12,869 bases of DNA from an uncultured Rickettsiales bacterium (GTDB lineage: Bacteria > Pseudomonadota > Alphaproteobacteria > Rickettsiales > UBA1997), in the NCBI GenBank assembly GCA_937927795.1, contig CALBSF010000145.1, positions 1 to 12,869 on the forward strand, read 5' to 3'. The notes below the pieces were generated by a model. That model searched no databases. It saw only the letters and a program-made list of their open reading frames with translations, and was not told the origin of the DNA. Positions 1 to 6,867 of the stretch are shown here, piece after piece; the first letter of the stretch is position 1; every line of letters begins with the position of its first letter. The position numbers and the translations under genes are program-made.

Positions 1-272
1 TTTGAGGCTTGCAAAATATTGATTTCATCGATTGTTTTTTCATCAACAATTCCTATTCCAAATTTAGATTTTTTTTGTAATTCTAAAAAAATTTCCATTC
101 TTTTTTTAGCAGAAAGTTTTTTTGAATCATTTATTTTGCTTGGATAATCATTTTGATTTAATAAAGCGCAGGCAGCGACAACTGGCCCTGCGAGCGGTCC
201 TCTTCCGGCCTCATCAAGACCAACAACAATTAAATTTTTATTTTGATTTTCAATTAAAAAATCTGGTTGCAT
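1..272 (-). CDS. rnhB: Ribonuclease HII, N-terminal part (runs off the left edge)
   Basis: Ribonuclease HII cuts the RNA strand of RNA/DNA hybrids and removes single ribonucleotides misincorporated in DNA. Reading the minus strand from the ATG at 272-270 gives 90 codons before the window ends, starting MQPDFLIENQNK. Residues 19-30 read LDEAGRGPLAGP, the first metal-binding block of the RNase HII family with its Asp-Glu pair. Residues 49-54 read DSKKLS, the second conserved block, and GIGIVDEKTIDEINIL follows at about 72-87 as expected. No other ATG, GTG or TTG lies in frame between this start and an upstream stop, so the start is firm. The C-terminal catalytic residues lie outside the window. 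The gene diverges from the dsb gene across 70 bases of very AT-rich DNA that must hold both promoters. I could not pick convincing -35/-10 pairs there. Confidence 0.95.
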   Translation of the reverse strand, partial: MQPDFLIENQNKNLIVVGLDEAGRGPLAGPVVAACALLNQNDYPSKINDSKKLSAKKRMEIFLELQKKSKFGIGIVDEKTIDEINILQAS

Positions 273-342
273 TTCAATTAATAAAAATGTTTAATTCTTT
301 GATTATATTTTTGTCTTTTTTTAATCTAAAATATTTCAAATT

Positions 343-1206
343 ATGCCTTTTTTAAAGAACAATTTTTCTTCAAGACCATCTTTGTTTAAGCCAATTGCAA
401 TTTTAGTTGCGCTTTTTTTAGTAATCGGTGGAGTTTACGCTTATTTTAACAAGGATCAATCAAAAGAAGCTAAAAAAGAAGAATCTTCAGAGTCTCAAGA
501 AATAAAGGCGGTTTCAAGTGGTTTAGACGGTGATGATGAAGTTGAAACAGTTGAAGATGTTGAAAAAGTAATTGCAAAATGGGTTGAAAAAAATCCAAAA
601 TTTATTATTCAAGCTTTCAATAAAATTGAGCAAGAAGCTAGAGCTGAAAGAATGAAAATGTCAGGTGAAACAATTAAAAATAAAACTGAAGAATTGTTCA
701 ATGACAAAAATTCTCCTAGTTATGCTGGTGGAAAATATGATGTTACAATAGTTGAATTCTTTGATTATTCTTGCGGATATTGTAAAAGAGCTCAAGCAAT
801 TGTTGCTGAATTATTAAAAGAAGATAGCAAAGTTCGCGTTGTTTATAAAGAGTTTCCAATCCTTGGGCCCTCATCTGAAGAGCTTTCTTCGATTGCAATT
901 GCGGTTCATTTATCTGAGCCAACTTCTTATAAAAAATTCCATGATGCATTGATGAAATCAAATGCAAGAAGCAAAGAAGCGGCAATGAAAGTTGCTAAAG
1001 ATAGCGGAATTAATGTTGCAAAAATTGAAGAAATTTTAAAAAATCAAAAAGATAAAGTTTCTCAAATTATCCAGCAAAATCGTTCACTTGGCTCTTCAGT
1101 TGGAATTGACGGAACTCCAGCATTTATTATTGGAGATGAACTAATTCCAGGCGCTATTGATTTAGAGACTCTTAAAGGAAAAATAAAATCAATTAGAAGT
1201 AAATAA
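343..1206 (+). CDS. Membrane-anchored DsbA/ScsC-like thiol:disulfide oxidoreductase
   Basis: The 287-residue product is predicted to be a periplasmic thioredoxin-fold protein that makes or rearranges disulfide bonds. Residues 15-34 are a hydrophobic segment after a basic N-terminus, best read as an uncleaved signal anchor. A charged, low-complexity linker follows at about 36-68. Residues 69-105 (VEDVEKVIAKWVEKNPKFII onward) resemble the helical N-terminal oligomerisation region of ScsC/Com1-type proteins. The catalytic domain starts near 131, with the redox motif CGYC at 144-147 in FFDYSCGYCKRAQ, a conserved YKEFPILGP at 168-176, and the cis-proline loop GTPAFIIG at 257-264. All catalytic features are present. 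No DsbB or DsbD partner lies in the window. The stop codon is one base from the TTG of the following helicase gene, so the two are probably cotranscribed. Whether it acts as an oxidase (DsbA) or isomerase (ScsC) cannot be decided from sequence alone. Confidence 0.9.
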   Translation: MPFLKNNFSSRPSLFKPIAILVALFLVIGGVYAYFNKDQSKEAKKEESSESQEIKAVSSGLDGDDEVETVEDVEKVIAKWVEKNPKFIIQAFNKIEQEARAERMKMSGETIKNKTEELFNDKNSPSYAGGKYDVTIVEFFDYSCGYCKRAQAIVAELLKEDSKVRVVYKEFPILGPSSEELSSIAIAVHLSEPTSYKKFHDALMKSNARSKEAAMKVAKDSGINVAKIEEILKNQKDKVSQIIQQNRSLGSSVGIDGTPAFIIGDELIPGAIDLETLKGKIKSIRSK

Positions 1207-1207
1207 A

Positions 1208-2497
1208 TTGTTACCACATAAAAACCCAGACACCACACATCTTTCTTCAAAACAAATTGAAGCTCTTAAGGCATTTAGGTTGGGTAGCAATATTTTTGTT
1301 ACCGGAGGTGCTGGTAGTGGCAAGTCTCATCTTTTAAATTTCTTCAAAATAAATTTCGCGCAGTTTGGCTTGGAAGTAACTGCATCTACTGGCGTTGCTG
1401 CAATAAATATCGGTGGCGTTACCATTCATTCTTGGTCAGGAATTGGGCTTGCTAACATGCCAATTTCTCAAATTATCAGCAATCTTTTTACTAAAAAATT
1501 AACCAGAGTTAGAAGAAAAATCATGCAAGCCAAAGCTTTGGCAATTGATGAAATTTCTATGCTTTCAGGGGAAGTTTTTGATATTTTAGATAAGGTTTTT
1601 AGAGCTGTAAGGCAAAATGATTTGCCGATGGGAGGCTTACAAATGGTGCTATTTGGCGATTTTTTGCAGTTGCCACCAATTTCTAGAAATAGTGATGGCC
1701 CAGATTTTTGCTTTAATAGTAAGGCTTGGCAAGATTTAAATTTAGAATTATTCGTTTTGGAAGAAATTTTTCGTCAAAAAGATCAAAAATTCGTTAAAAT
1801 TTTAAATAATCTGCGTTTTGGAAAAATTGAAGAAGATGATATGGTCGCTTTAAATTCAAGGGTTAAAGCTAAGGATAATAATTTAGCGATTAGACCAACT
1901 ATTTTAACTACTCACAATTCTAAAGTTGAGCAGATTAACCAAGAAGAATTAAAAAAAATTCCACAATTAGAAACTTCTTATCAAGCAACATATAGTGGCG
2001 ATATTAATAAAATTGAATTTCTAAAAAGAAATTGTATTGCCCAAGACTCGCTTAAATTAAAGATTGGCGCGCAAGTGATGATGGTAAAAAATACTTACCA
2101 AAAAGATGGAATAATTAATGGCTCTCTTGGTATTGTAAGAGATTTTTCCCAAAAAAAATCTTATCCAATTGTTGAATTTTCTGGTGGCAAAATTTTAACT
2201 ATTTCTCCAGAAGAGTGGTTGGTTGAAAGATTTGATGAAGAAAAAAGAGTTATGGTAATTGATGCAGTGTTAAATCAAGTTCCTCTAATTTTAGCTTGGG
2301 CAATTACAATTCATAAATCTCAAGGATTGACTTTAGATAAAATTTCTTGTGATTTATCTAATGTTTTTACGCATGGTCAGGCTTATGTGGCGCTTTCAAG
2401 GGCAAGAAGCCTGGATGGTGTTTTTATTGAATCGATAGATTTTAATAAAATTACCTCAGATCCTGCGGCGGTTAGATTTTATAGTAATATTTGTTAG
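1208..2497 (+). CDS. Pif1/RecD-like superfamily 1B DNA helicase (AAA ATPase)
   Basis: The 429-residue product looks like a 5'-to-3' superfamily 1B helicase of the Pif1 type, which uses ATP to unwind DNA or resolve difficult structures. Motifs come in the right order: Walker A GGAGSGKS at 33-40, motif Ia TASTGVAA at 58-65, Walker B AIDEIS at 112-117, motif III GDFLQLPP at 150-157, EIFRQ with the motif IV arginine at 186-190, AITIHKSQG (motif V) at 365-373 and YVALSRAR (motif VI) at 393-400. The start is inferred as TTG at 1208: the upstream in-frame stop is at 1184, no ATG occurs before Walker A, and the first in-frame ATG (residue 84) would remove it. The gap to the dsb stop is one base, suggesting coupled translation. 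No extra nuclease or zinc domain is visible. The family is secure, the cellular task is not known. Confidence 0.9.
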   Translation: MLPHKNPDTTHLSSKQIEALKAFRLGSNIFVTGGAGSGKSHLLNFFKINFAQFGLEVTASTGVAAINIGGVTIHSWSGIGLANMPISQIISNLFTKKLTRVRRKIMQAKALAIDEISMLSGEVFDILDKVFRAVRQNDLPMGGLQMVLFGDFLQLPPISRNSDGPDFCFNSKAWQDLNLELFVLEEIFRQKDQKFVKILNNLRFGKIEEDDMVALNSRVKAKDNNLAIRPTILTTHNSKVEQINQEELKKIPQLETSYQATYSGDINKIEFLKRNCIAQDSLKLKIGAQVMMVKNTYQKDGIINGSLGIVRDFSQKKSYPIVEFSGGKILTISPEEWLVERFDEEKRVMVIDAVLNQVPLILAWAITIHKSQGLTLDKISCDLSNVFTHGQAYVALSRARSLDGVFIESIDFNKITSDPAAVRFYSNIC

Positions 2498-2652
2498 TAA
2501 TACTTAAGTAAAAAAAGGTCAATATAAATATTAGTAATTGAAATAACTAAAATGAATTTCTATAATCTTTAAGGATTATGCCAGATAAAATGATTGACTT
2601 TTAAGAAAAATTGCTAATTTTTAATAATAAACATTATATTTTCTTTAAAAAA

Positions 2653-3642
2653 ATGAAAAAATTAATACTAGGTTTTATCGCTATATTGGCTTTTGCTGAT
2701 CAAAATTCTTTTGCAGCTACTACAAAATATGTTTCAGTTGGAACTGGAGCGGTTACGGGCATCTATTATCCTGCTGGCGGGGCAATTTGTCGTCTTTTTA
2801 ATTTAGATTGGGAAAAGCATTCTACTAGATGTTCTGTTGAGTCAACCAATGGCTCTGTTGCTAATATAAATTCAATTCGTGATAATAAACTTGATTTTAG
2901 CATCACTCAGTCAGATTGGTTATATAGCGCCTATAACGGAACAGGTGCTTTTTCTGATCAAAAGCCATTTAAAGAATTAAGCTCAGTTTTTGCGCTTCAC
3001 ACTGAAACATTTGCAGTTGTGGTAAAAAATAGCTCAAATATTAAAACAATCGATGATTTAGTTGGAAAGGTGGTTAATTTTGGTTCGGAAGATTCCGGAA
3101 CTTATGCTACAATGAAATTTTTAATGTCAATTAAGGGCTGGAATGAAAAGAGTTTTTCTAAAATTACCAAGTTAGATCCAATCGATCAACCTCAGGCTTT
3201 ATGCAAAGAAGATATTGATGTTATGCTTTATGCATCTGGTAATCCAAATGGTGTTTTGCAAGAAGTTTCTCAAGCTTGTAGAGTTAGAATTATTCCTTTT
3301 GATCAAGAGACTATTAATACTATTCTTAGCAAAAGTCAATTTTATATTGAAGCGGTAATTCCGGGGGGAACTTACGCTGGAAATCCCAATGATATTAAAA
3401 CTTTTGGGGTAAATGCAATTTTTGTTGCTTCTCAAAATACTCCTGAATCTGTGGTATATAACATTACAAAAGGCGTATTTGAAAATTTCAATAATTTCAA
3501 AACTCTTCATCCAGTATTTTTATCACTTACAAAAGAAAGTATGGTTGCGGGAATTAGAAATACAACCCTTACCAATGGGGCATTTCCTCCAATACATCCA
3601 GGGGCTTTGAAATATTTTAAAGAATCTGGTTTGTTAAATTAA
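2653..3642 (+). CDS. TAXI-family TRAP transporter solute-binding protein
   Basis: This 329-residue product is an exported substrate-binding protein of the TAXI class, which in TRAP transporters captures small carboxylate-type solutes in the periplasm and delivers them to a membrane permease. Residues 1-21 form a cleavable signal peptide (MKKLILGFIAILAF, then a likely cut after SFA). The mature protein opens with YVSVGTGAVTGIYYPAGGAI at 26-45, the hallmark of the family, and keeps STNGSVANINSI at 64-75, VNFGSEDSGTY at 141-151 and the C-terminal PPIHPGALKYFKE at 312-324. ATG 2653 was chosen over TTG 2611, because the longer form would bury the signal peptide behind 14 residues. The upstream 155-base gap contains TTGACT at 2594-2599 but no well-spaced -10. 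No TRAP permease (fused DctQM) is in the window, so the partner is elsewhere or absent. The substrate cannot be predicted. yebC follows after 9 bases. Confidence 0.92.
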   Translation: MKKLILGFIAILAFADQNSFAATTKYVSVGTGAVTGIYYPAGGAICRLFNLDWEKHSTRCSVESTNGSVANINSIRDNKLDFSITQSDWLYSAYNGTGAFSDQKPFKELSSVFALHTETFAVVVKNSSNIKTIDDLVGKVVNFGSEDSGTYATMKFLMSIKGWNEKSFSKITKLDPIDQPQALCKEDIDVMLYASGNPNGVLQEVSQACRVRIIPFDQETINTILSKSQFYIEAVIPGGTYAGNPNDIKTFGVNAIFVASQNTPESVVYNITKGVFENFNNFKTLHPVFLSLTKESMVAGIRNTTLTNGAFPPIHPGALKYFKESGLLN

Positions 3643-3651
3643 TTTTATTCT

Positions 3652-4398
3652 ATGGCAGGCCATTCACAGTTTGCAAATATCAAGCATCGCAAAGGCGCTC
3701 AAGATGCTAAAAAAGCTAAGCTTTTTACTAAAATATTAAGAGAAATAACAGTTGCGGCTAAGTCTGGTCAGCCTGATCCTGAATTTAATCCTAGGCTTAG
3801 AAATGCAATTATTGAGGCTAGGTCAAATAATATGCCCAAAGATCGCGTTGATGCTGCGATTAAAAAGGTTATTATGGGTGGCGAGGGTGATAATTTTGAA
3901 GAAATTCGCTATGAAGGATATGCGCCGGGTGGCGTTGCGATAATCGTTGAAGCTTTAACTGATAATCGCAATAGAACTGCTGGCGAGGTAAGAAGTATTT
4001 TTACTAAAATAGGTGGTTCTCTAGGTGAAACTGGTTCAGTTGGTTTTATGTTTGATCATGTTGGAGTGATTCAATTTGATGGTAAGGTTGCTTTAGAGGA
4101 TGTAATGTTTGAAGCGGCTTTAGAAGCGGGGGCAGATGAAGTTGAAGCTCACGATAATTTACATGTTGTAATTACTAAGCCAGAAAATTTTAGTTTAGTT
4201 AGAGATTCCTTAATTAAAAAATTTGGTGATCCATTATCAGCAAAACTTGATTGGAAAGCCAAAGTAAATGTTGAAGTTGCAGATTTGGAATTGGCACAAA
4301 AAATTATTAAATTGGTTGATAATTTAGAAGATTGCGATGATGTGCAAAATGTTACTGGAAACCATGTTTTTACAAGTCAAATTATAGAAAAATTATAA
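3652..4398 (+). CDS. yebC: YebC/PmpR family protein
   Basis: The 248-residue product is a full-length YebC/PmpR-family protein. Members have been described as DNA-binding transcription regulators and, more recently, as translation factors that relieve ribosome stalling; the mitochondrial relative is TACO1. It begins MAGHSQFANIKHRKGAQDAK, the family signature, and GHSQF is the form usual in alphaproteobacteria. Other conserved blocks are NPRLRNAIIEARSNNMPKDR at 46-65, IRYEGYAPGGVAIIVEALTD at 84-103, NRNRTAGEVRSIF at 104-116 and GSLGETGSVGFMF at 121-133, followed by the acidic segment EAALEAGADEVE at 153-164. No residue of the signature is lost and the length is normal. It is sandwiched between the TAXI gene (9 bases) and purL (12 bases), so all may be on one transcript. 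The neighbours do not point to a shared function. Confidence 0.96.
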   Translation: MAGHSQFANIKHRKGAQDAKKAKLFTKILREITVAAKSGQPDPEFNPRLRNAIIEARSNNMPKDRVDAAIKKVIMGGEGDNFEEIRYEGYAPGGVAIIVEALTDNRNRTAGEVRSIFTKIGGSLGETGSVGFMFDHVGVIQFDGKVALEDVMFEAALEAGADEVEAHDNLHVVITKPENFSLVRDSLIKKFGDPLSAKLDWKAKVNVEVADLELAQKIIKLVDNLEDCDDVQNVTGNHVFTSQIIEKL

Positions 4399-4410
4399 TC
4401 AATTAGTAAA

Positions 4411-5550
4411 ATGAAAGAAGTTGAAATCACTCCAAAATTAATTAAAGATCACAATTTAACTAATGATGAATATCAAAAAATTTTAGGAATCTTGGGTCGC
4501 ATTCCAACTATTACCGAGCTTGGAATTTTTTCTGCAATGTGGTCTGAACATTGTTCTTATAAATCAACTAAAAAATGGCTTAAAACCATGCACACTACTG
4601 CTCCATGGGTTATTTGTGGGCCAGGAGAAAATGCAGGCGTGATTGATATTGGTGATGGTCAAGCGGTTGTTTTTAAAATGGAAAGTCATAATCATCCATC
4701 TTTTATTGAGCCATATCAAGGCGCGGCAACTGGTGTTGGTGGAATTTTACGCGATGTTTTTACTATGGGTGCGCGTCCAATTGCCAATTTAAATGCGCTT
4801 AGATTTGGCGACATTAATCATCCAAAAACTAAACAATTAGTAAATGGAGTTGTGTCTGGAATTGGTGGTTATGGTAATTGTATTGGGGTTCCAACTGTTG
4901 GTGGGGAAGTTACTTTTGATAAAAGTTACAACGGAAATATTATTGTAAATGCGATGACGGTTGGTTTGGCGGATAAAAATAAAATTTTCTATTCTGCTGC
5001 TTCTGTTGTGGGCGCAAGCGTGGTATATGTTGGCTCTAAGACTGGTCGCGATGGAATTAACGGCGCAGTTATGGCTTCTGATGAATTTAAAGAAGGAGAT
5101 GAAGATAAAAGGCCTACAGTTCAGGTTGGAGATCCTTTTGCTGAAAAATTATTACTAGAAGCTTGTATGGAATTAATGCAGTTTGATGCAATTTTATCGA
5201 TTCAAGATATGGGCGCTGCAGGACTGACCTCATCTTCATTCGAAATGTCAGGCAAGGGTGGAACTGGAATTGAGCTTGATTTGGAAATGGTTCCTCAAAG
5301 AGAAGATGGCATGACCCCTTATGAAATAATGCTTTCTGAAAGCCAAGAAAGAATGTTGATGATTCTAAAGCCAGAAAAAGAAGAATTTGCTCAGAAAATT
5401 TTTGAAAAATGGGGCCTTGATTTTGCGGTAATTGGCAGAGTTACTGATACGGGAAGAGTGGTGATTAAAATGAATGGAAAAATATATGCCGATATTCCTT
5501 CTTTGCCATTGTCTGATGAGGCTCCTGAATATGATAGGCCTTGGATTTAA
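4411..5550 (+). CDS. purL: Phosphoribosylformylglycinamidine synthase PurL, N-terminal half (split gene)
   Basis: PurL is the synthetase subunit of FGAM synthase, which uses ATP and ammonia from PurQ to convert FGAR to FGAM, the fourth step of purine synthesis. This 379-residue piece is the first of the two PurM-like modules. It contains MWSEHCSYKS at 43-52, with the family's catalytic histidine at 47, ESHNHPS at 91-97, YQGAATGVGGILRD at 102-115, RDGINGAVMASDEF at 213-226, QVGDPFAEKLLLEA at 238-251, IQDMGAAGLTSSSFEMSGKG at 264-283 and LSESQERML at 308-316. It ends cleanly at DEAPEYDRPWI (369-379), which in unbroken PurL proteins leads into the linker to the second module. A stop (TAA 5548-5550) and a second in-frame stop (TGA 5557-5559) follow. 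Single-chain small PurL is about 740 residues, and this half plus the downstream half totals 717. It is probably translated as a separate subunit, but loss of function is possible. PurS and PurQ genes are not in the window. Confidence 0.93.
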   Translation: MKEVEITPKLIKDHNLTNDEYQKILGILGRIPTITELGIFSAMWSEHCSYKSTKKWLKTMHTTAPWVICGPGENAGVIDIGDGQAVVFKMESHNHPSFIEPYQGAATGVGGILRDVFTMGARPIANLNALRFGDINHPKTKQLVNGVVSGIGGYGNCIGVPTVGGEVTFDKSYNGNIIVNAMTVGLADKNKIFYSAASVVGASVVYVGSKTGRDGINGAVMASDEFKEGDEDKRPTVQVGDPFAEKLLLEACMELMQFDAILSIQDMGAAGLTSSSFEMSGKGGTGIELDLEMVPQREDGMTPYEIMLSESQERMLMILKPEKEEFAQKIFEKWGLDFAVIGRVTDTGRVVIKMNGKIYADIPSLPLSDEAPEYDRPWI

Positions 5551-5574
5551 TTTATTTGAAGTTTGTGCTTTGTG

Positions 5575-5658
5575 ATGAATTATTTCTCTTTCACTCGCAA
5601 TGACGAAAGAACTGAGAGTTTTAAGCTTCATCATTGCGAGCGAAGCGTGGCAATCCAT
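5575..5658. repeat. Palindromic REP/RPE-like repeat between the purL halves
   Basis: A long hairpin fills most of the 139-base spacer between the two purL pieces. The left arm at 5591-5609 (tcactcgcaatgacgaaag) pairs with the right arm at 5625-5643 (gcttcatcattgcgagcga), about 17 of 19 positions matching, around a 15-base loop. After an unpaired bulge, an outer 7-base arm at 5575-5581 pairs 6 of 7 with 5652-5658. The right half, cattgcgagcgaagcgtggc with aatcc following, is the form I recognise from abundant dispersed repeats in Rickettsia-like and many other AT-rich genomes. Translated in the purL N-half frame it gives the tell-tale HHCERSVAI. No second copy occurs in this window, so copy number is unproven. 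The left half looks eroded relative to the right. No T-run follows the stem, so it is not a classic terminator. Confidence 0.8.
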
Positions 5659-5689
5659 TTATGAATCTTTTTAAACTAATTTTAGCATT

Positions 5690-6706
5690 ATGAAAGCTAT
5701 AGAAAACCTAAAAACATTACTTCAAACTCCGAATTTAGCTTCAAAAAAGTGGATTTACGAGCAATATGATTCGCAGGTAATGAATGACACTATTCAAACT
5801 GGTGGAGATGGCGCAATTGTTAGGGTTCATGGAACTAATAAAGCCTTGGTGATGAGCGTTGATTGCACTCCGCGTTATGTCGAGGCCGACCCTTTTGAAG
5901 GCGCTAAACAAGCGGTTGCAGAAACTTACAGAAATATTTCTGCTACTGGAGCAAAGCCACTTGCAATTACTAACTGTCTTAATTTTGGTAATCCACAAAA
6001 ACCAGAAATTATGGGGCAAATTGTAAGGGCAATTCAAGGTATTACTGAAAGCTCAAAAGAGCTTGATTATCCAGTGGTTTCAGGCAATGTTTCTTTATAT
6101 AATGAAACCGATGGCAAAGCAATTCAAGGCACGCCAGCTATTGGCGGCGTTGGTTTGCTTAAAGATTTAGATAAAAGATGTGATACAAAATTTAAAATGA
6201 GAGGTGATGAAATTTTTGTAATTGGTGATGCTGATGGACATTTAAGTTGTTCTATTTTTGAAGCTGAAATTCAAAAAATTGATAGTAAAAAAAATCCACC
6301 AAAAGTTGATTTAAAAATAGAAAAAAGAAATTCGCAGTTAGTTAGAAGTCTAATTGAAGACTCTCTAATAAAGGCTTGCCACGATATTTCAGATGGTGGT
6401 TTATTAGTTGCTTTATTTGAAATGTGCAGTAAAGATCTTGGTTGTAGTATCGATATTTCTGAAATCGCAAATAAAACCAATCTTGATGAAGATCAGATAT
6501 TTTTTGGCGAAGATCAGTCGAGATATATTGTGGCTGTTGATTTGAATCTAGTTTTAGATTTTAGAAAAAAAGCGGAAAAATTTGGGGTGAATATTTTTAA
6601 AGTTGGAAATGTAATAGAAAAAAATATTGTAATTGGCGATTCTAAAATTGAAGTTTCTGAGCTTAGAAGGGTTAATGAGTCGCTATTTGAGAAGAAGTTC
6701 GGGTAA
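5690..6706 (+). CDS. purL: Phosphoribosylformylglycinamidine synthase PurL, C-terminal half (split gene)
   Basis: This 338-residue piece is the second PurM-like module of FGAM synthase, continuing the preceding gene after the repeat. Its first residues, MKAIENLKTLLQTPNLASKK then WIYEQYD (21-27), match the start of the second half in intact PurL proteins. It keeps GGDGAIVRV at 38-46, DPFEGAKQAVAE at 67-78, NCLNFGNPQKPEIMGQ at 95-110, YPVVSGNVSLYNET at 127-140, GTPAIGGVGLL at 147-157, CHDISDGGLLVALFEM at 230-245 and FFGEDQSRYIVAV at 271-283. It is in a different frame from the N-terminal piece and cannot be reached by simple readthrough. ATG 5690 is the only good start: upstream in frame a stop lies at 5672-5674 with TNFSI between. 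No Shine-Dalgarno is evident. There are no internal stops or frameshifts, which argues that it is still under selection. It needs the N-terminal half to be active. Confidence 0.92.
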   Translation: MKAIENLKTLLQTPNLASKKWIYEQYDSQVMNDTIQTGGDGAIVRVHGTNKALVMSVDCTPRYVEADPFEGAKQAVAETYRNISATGAKPLAITNCLNFGNPQKPEIMGQIVRAIQGITESSKELDYPVVSGNVSLYNETDGKAIQGTPAIGGVGLLKDLDKRCDTKFKMRGDEIFVIGDADGHLSCSIFEAEIQKIDSKKNPPKVDLKIEKRNSQLVRSLIEDSLIKACHDISDGGLLVALFEMCSKDLGCSIDISEIANKTNLDEDQIFFGEDQSRYIVAVDLNLVLDFRKKAEKFGVNIFKVGNVIEKNIVIGDSKIEVSELRRVNESLFEKKFG

Positions 6707-6784
6707 TTTTACCTTGAAAAAATTGCCAAATATATAATATTCCAAGCGTAAGGCAGGTTTCACCACTTGTAACTAAAGGCCGTT

Positions 6785-6865
6785 TATACCAAATCTAAAT
6801 TCTATTGACACTTTTTTACGAAGTATTTTTGGGAAAAATTAAATATTTTGAGTTGGTTTGGTATA
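6785..6865. repeat. Widely spaced 9-bp inverted repeat upstream of the efflux operon
   Basis: The sequence tataccaaa at 6785-6793 is matched exactly by its reverse complement tttggtata at 6857-6865, with 63 bases between. The right arm overlaps the likely -10 box of the RND operon. The interval also contains a perfect TTGACA at 6805-6810 without a well-placed -10, and a small AT hairpin around 6824-6840. The pair could be two half-sites for a regulator, the ends of a decayed small insertion, or coincidence in AT-rich DNA. Confidence 0.4.
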
Positions 6866-6867
6866 GT
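6859..6867 (+). promoter_or_regulatory. Likely extended -10 promoter of the RND efflux operon
   Basis: The nine bases tggtatagt fit an extended -10 element (TGnTATAAT with one mismatch). No strong -35 sits 17 bases upstream (ttaaat at 6839-6844), which is tolerated by extended -10 promoters. Transcription would start near 6874, giving a leader of roughly 78 bases before the ATG at 6952. A separate perfect TATAAT at 6733-6738 further upstream has no good -35 partner. Confidence 0.5.

Noticed and set aside
2501..2510. Perfect 10-base palindrome tacttaagta after the helicase gene
   Set aside because: It is short, has no loop, and is likely by chance in AT-rich DNA; no partner site was seen.
2562..2579. 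AT-rich hairpin (ataatc / gattat) between the helicase and TAXI genes as a terminator
   Set aside because: The stem is 6 base pairs of mostly A-T and no T-run follows, so it is not convincing as a terminator.
2611..2652. A longer TAXI protein starting from TTG 2611
   Set aside because: It adds 14 residues in front of a textbook signal peptide that begins at ATG 2653.
5551..5689. Stop-codon readthrough or programmed frameshift joining the purL halves
   Set aside because: The halves are in different frames, two stops follow the first half, and a stop precedes the second half in its frame, so one simple recoding event cannot join them.
6701..6713. Inverted repeat ggtaattttacc at the end of the purL C-half as a terminator
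   Set aside because: The stem is only four or five pairs and is followed by a mixed sequence rather than a T-run.
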